The translations under genes were made by a program, and so were the position numbers. From contig JBLNDG010000211.1 in NCBI GenBank assembly GCA_050261415.1, positions 1 to 15,338 of the forward strand: 15,338 nucleotides of DNA, given 5' to 3'. The DNA comes from JBLNDG01 sp050261415. Lineage in GTDB: Bacteria > Bacillota > Clostridia > Lutisporales > Lutisporaceae. The notes below the pieces were generated by a model. It was not told the origin of the DNA, searched no databases, and saw only the letters and a list, made by a program, of their open reading frames with translations. Of the stretch, positions 14,355-15,338 are shown piece by piece; the stretch's first letter is position 1; the number at the start of each line of letters is the position of its first letter.

Positions 14355-15106
14355 TCTTGCCTTGTCTTTAATACATCATTAATCTTTTCAGCTGCCTTTT
14401 GCTTCATCTCCATGTCAATATGGGAATAAATATCAGCTGTTGTACTTAGGTCACTATGTCCCAACCATATCTGAATACTTTTGAGGTCTACACCATTTTT
14501 CAGAAGCAAGCTAGCGGTACTGTGACGAAGGTCGTGGAATCGAATTGCCGGGAGTTCATTTTCTTTTAGTATTTTCTTAAATTTATGATTTAGATAGTCC
14601 GAGCTTATTGGCGTTCCATCGTCCCAGGTACACACATAATTCTCACTATTATAGTCGCTGCCGTATTTCTTTTTAAATCGTTTCTGGCGTTCCTTAAGAA
14701 TATTTAAGTAGTTCTCAATATTACTGATTAATGGCAACGTTCTACGGCTACTCTCGGTTTTTGGAGCCTTTGTAACAATTTTTTTGCCTGCTTTTACTCT
14801 AACTTCTTTAATAGTAACGGTCTTTTCTTTGAAATCAATTGCATCCCATTTCAAACCAAGAATTTCCGAGCGGCGTAACCCATAATGAGCTGCAATATAA
14901 ACGATTGGCTCAATAGGGGTCCCCAAGCATACCTGGAAGAGCTAATCTAGTTGTTCAGCGGTATAATAGCTCCCATAGAATTTTTCTTTTTTCGGTAATA
15001 TTATTCTATCAGCTGGATTTTGACTAATCAATCCCAATCTATAAATATTATCCAGGGCACTTTTAATGCAGGCATGATGTTTCCGAAAAGAATTTCCCAA
15101 GTTGCA
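14339..15106 (-). pseudogene. Tyrosine recombinase (phage/ICE integrase), nonsense-interrupted and N-terminally truncated
   Basis: The catalytic domain is complete on the minus strand. Arg I lies in GLRRSEILGLKW, the beta-hairpin region in TESSRRTLPL, HxxR in HDLRHSTAS, the second His in WLGHSD and the nucleophile Tyr in ADIYSH. Reading upstream of 14926 in the same frame, the expected core-binding domain end continues (FRKHHACIKSALDNIYRLG, then NPADRIILPKKEKFYGSYYTAEQLD). It is cut by a TAG at 14944-14942 where LF follows, so a single codon change broke the gene. The frame loses similarity and meets a stop past about 15106, so the SAM-like N-terminal part is missing. A complete relative is about 370-400 aa. 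It would have excised and integrated the element at a tRNA end. It reads toward the tRNA-Pro remnant, the usual orientation. Confidence 0.85.
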
Positions 15107-15179
15107 TGACCGTTTACAGATATGTTAATATCAAACCGAAGTAAATTCGGGAGGATATGGAAAGAGCTTCGAGATTCAT

Positions 15180-15202
15180 GTTAAATGTTCTCAGCATTTA
15201 AC
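15180..15202. repeat. 8-bp inverted repeat before the terminal ORF
   Basis: GTTAAATG (15180-15187) pairs perfectly with CATTTAAC (15195-15202) around 7 nt. It lies between the truncated integrase and the insertion-sequence-like ORF and may be part of an element end or an expression control site. Evidence is weak. Confidence 0.35.
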
Positions 15203-15230
15203 TCTCAAAGCCCTTACACATTTAGGTAAT

Positions 15231-15338
15231 ATGATAATAGCATATTTGGGGCAAAGTGTTAAGACCTATCTTACGCATTTTTTAGGATATTTGGAATCTT
15301 TAGAATTAGAATGTCCCTGCTGCGGCGGGGAAACAATA
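15231..15338 (+). CDS. N-terminus of an insertion-sequence-like zinc-ribbon protein (partial)
   Basis: An open frame starts at ATG 15231 and runs off the window after 36 codons: MIIAYLGQSVKTYLTHFLG, then ECPCCGGET. A short hydrophobic start followed by a CPxCGG zinc ribbon resembles the small proteins (for example DUF6431-type) or transposase N-termini encoded by some clostridial insertion sequences. The ribosome binding site is weak (TTAGG, 15222-15226), and the frame is open upstream to a stop at 15141-15143, so another start is possible. It lies where the integrase loses its N-terminal part, so insertion of this element may be what cut it. Confidence 0.5.
   Translation, partial: MIIAYLGQSVKTYLTHFLGYLESLELECPCCGGETI

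Noticed and set aside
1..15338. CRISPR array or rRNA genes
   Set aside because: No regularly spaced repeats and no rRNA-like sequence were seen on either strand.

Overview
The window looks like a chromosomal segment of a low-GC Firmicute, most likely class Clostridia. The signs are strong AGGAGG-type ribosome binding sites, an Ami/Opp-type peptide importer, remnants of a tungsten aldehyde:ferredoxin oxidoreductase (AOR) locus, a DUF3231 protein and short AT-rich intergenic spaces. I cannot name the species.

Layout. (1) 3-4371: a tightly packed plus-strand oligopeptide ABC transporter operon. It holds the 3' end of the binding protein, two permeases and two ATPases, with a 12-bp perfect stem-loop between the binding protein and the first permease. 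(2) 4418-6046: two decayed genes fused by deletion. A PAS/sigma-54-type transcriptional activator is broken by a stop and a frameshift and truncated inside its AAA+ domain. It runs directly into a diaminopimelate decarboxylase (lysA) fragment that has lost its start and its middle. (3) 6047-6397: a gene-free stretch with a good sigma-A promoter candidate, a roughly 124-nt quasi-palindrome and a second perfect 15-bp inverted repeat. (4) 6398-7522: an intact M24 (Xaa-Pro type) metallopeptidase, ended by a strong hairpin shared with the converging locus. (5) 7589-8588, minus strand: an AOR pseudogene condensed by several deletions and joined at its end to the tail of a ThiF/MoeB/HesA-like E1 protein. 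(6) 8745-11219: an intact gene joining a methyl-accepting chemotaxis signalling domain to a family 5 peptide-binding domain, with no signal peptide or membrane segment. (7) 11400-12639: a two-gene operon of a CCG-domain Fe-S protein (HdrB-like) and an AdaA-type DNA methylphosphotriester repair protein/activator. (8) 12696-15338: mobile-element debris. It holds a tRNA-Pro 3'-half remnant (probable attachment site), paired GGTAGCA repeats, a DUF3231 gene, a tyrosine integrase broken by a nonsense codon and cut at its N-terminal side, and the start of an insertion-sequence-like zinc-ribbon ORF running off the end.

How the genes fit together. Peptide import (opp), peptide cleavage (M24) and a cytosolic receptor-like protein with a peptide-binding module share a peptide theme; that they act together is inference. 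The strongest candidate for something little described is the cytosolic chemoreceptor/solute-binding fusion. The other striking feature is the density of deletion-condensed, chimeric pseudogenes between 4.4 and 8.6 kb, flanked by intact genes.
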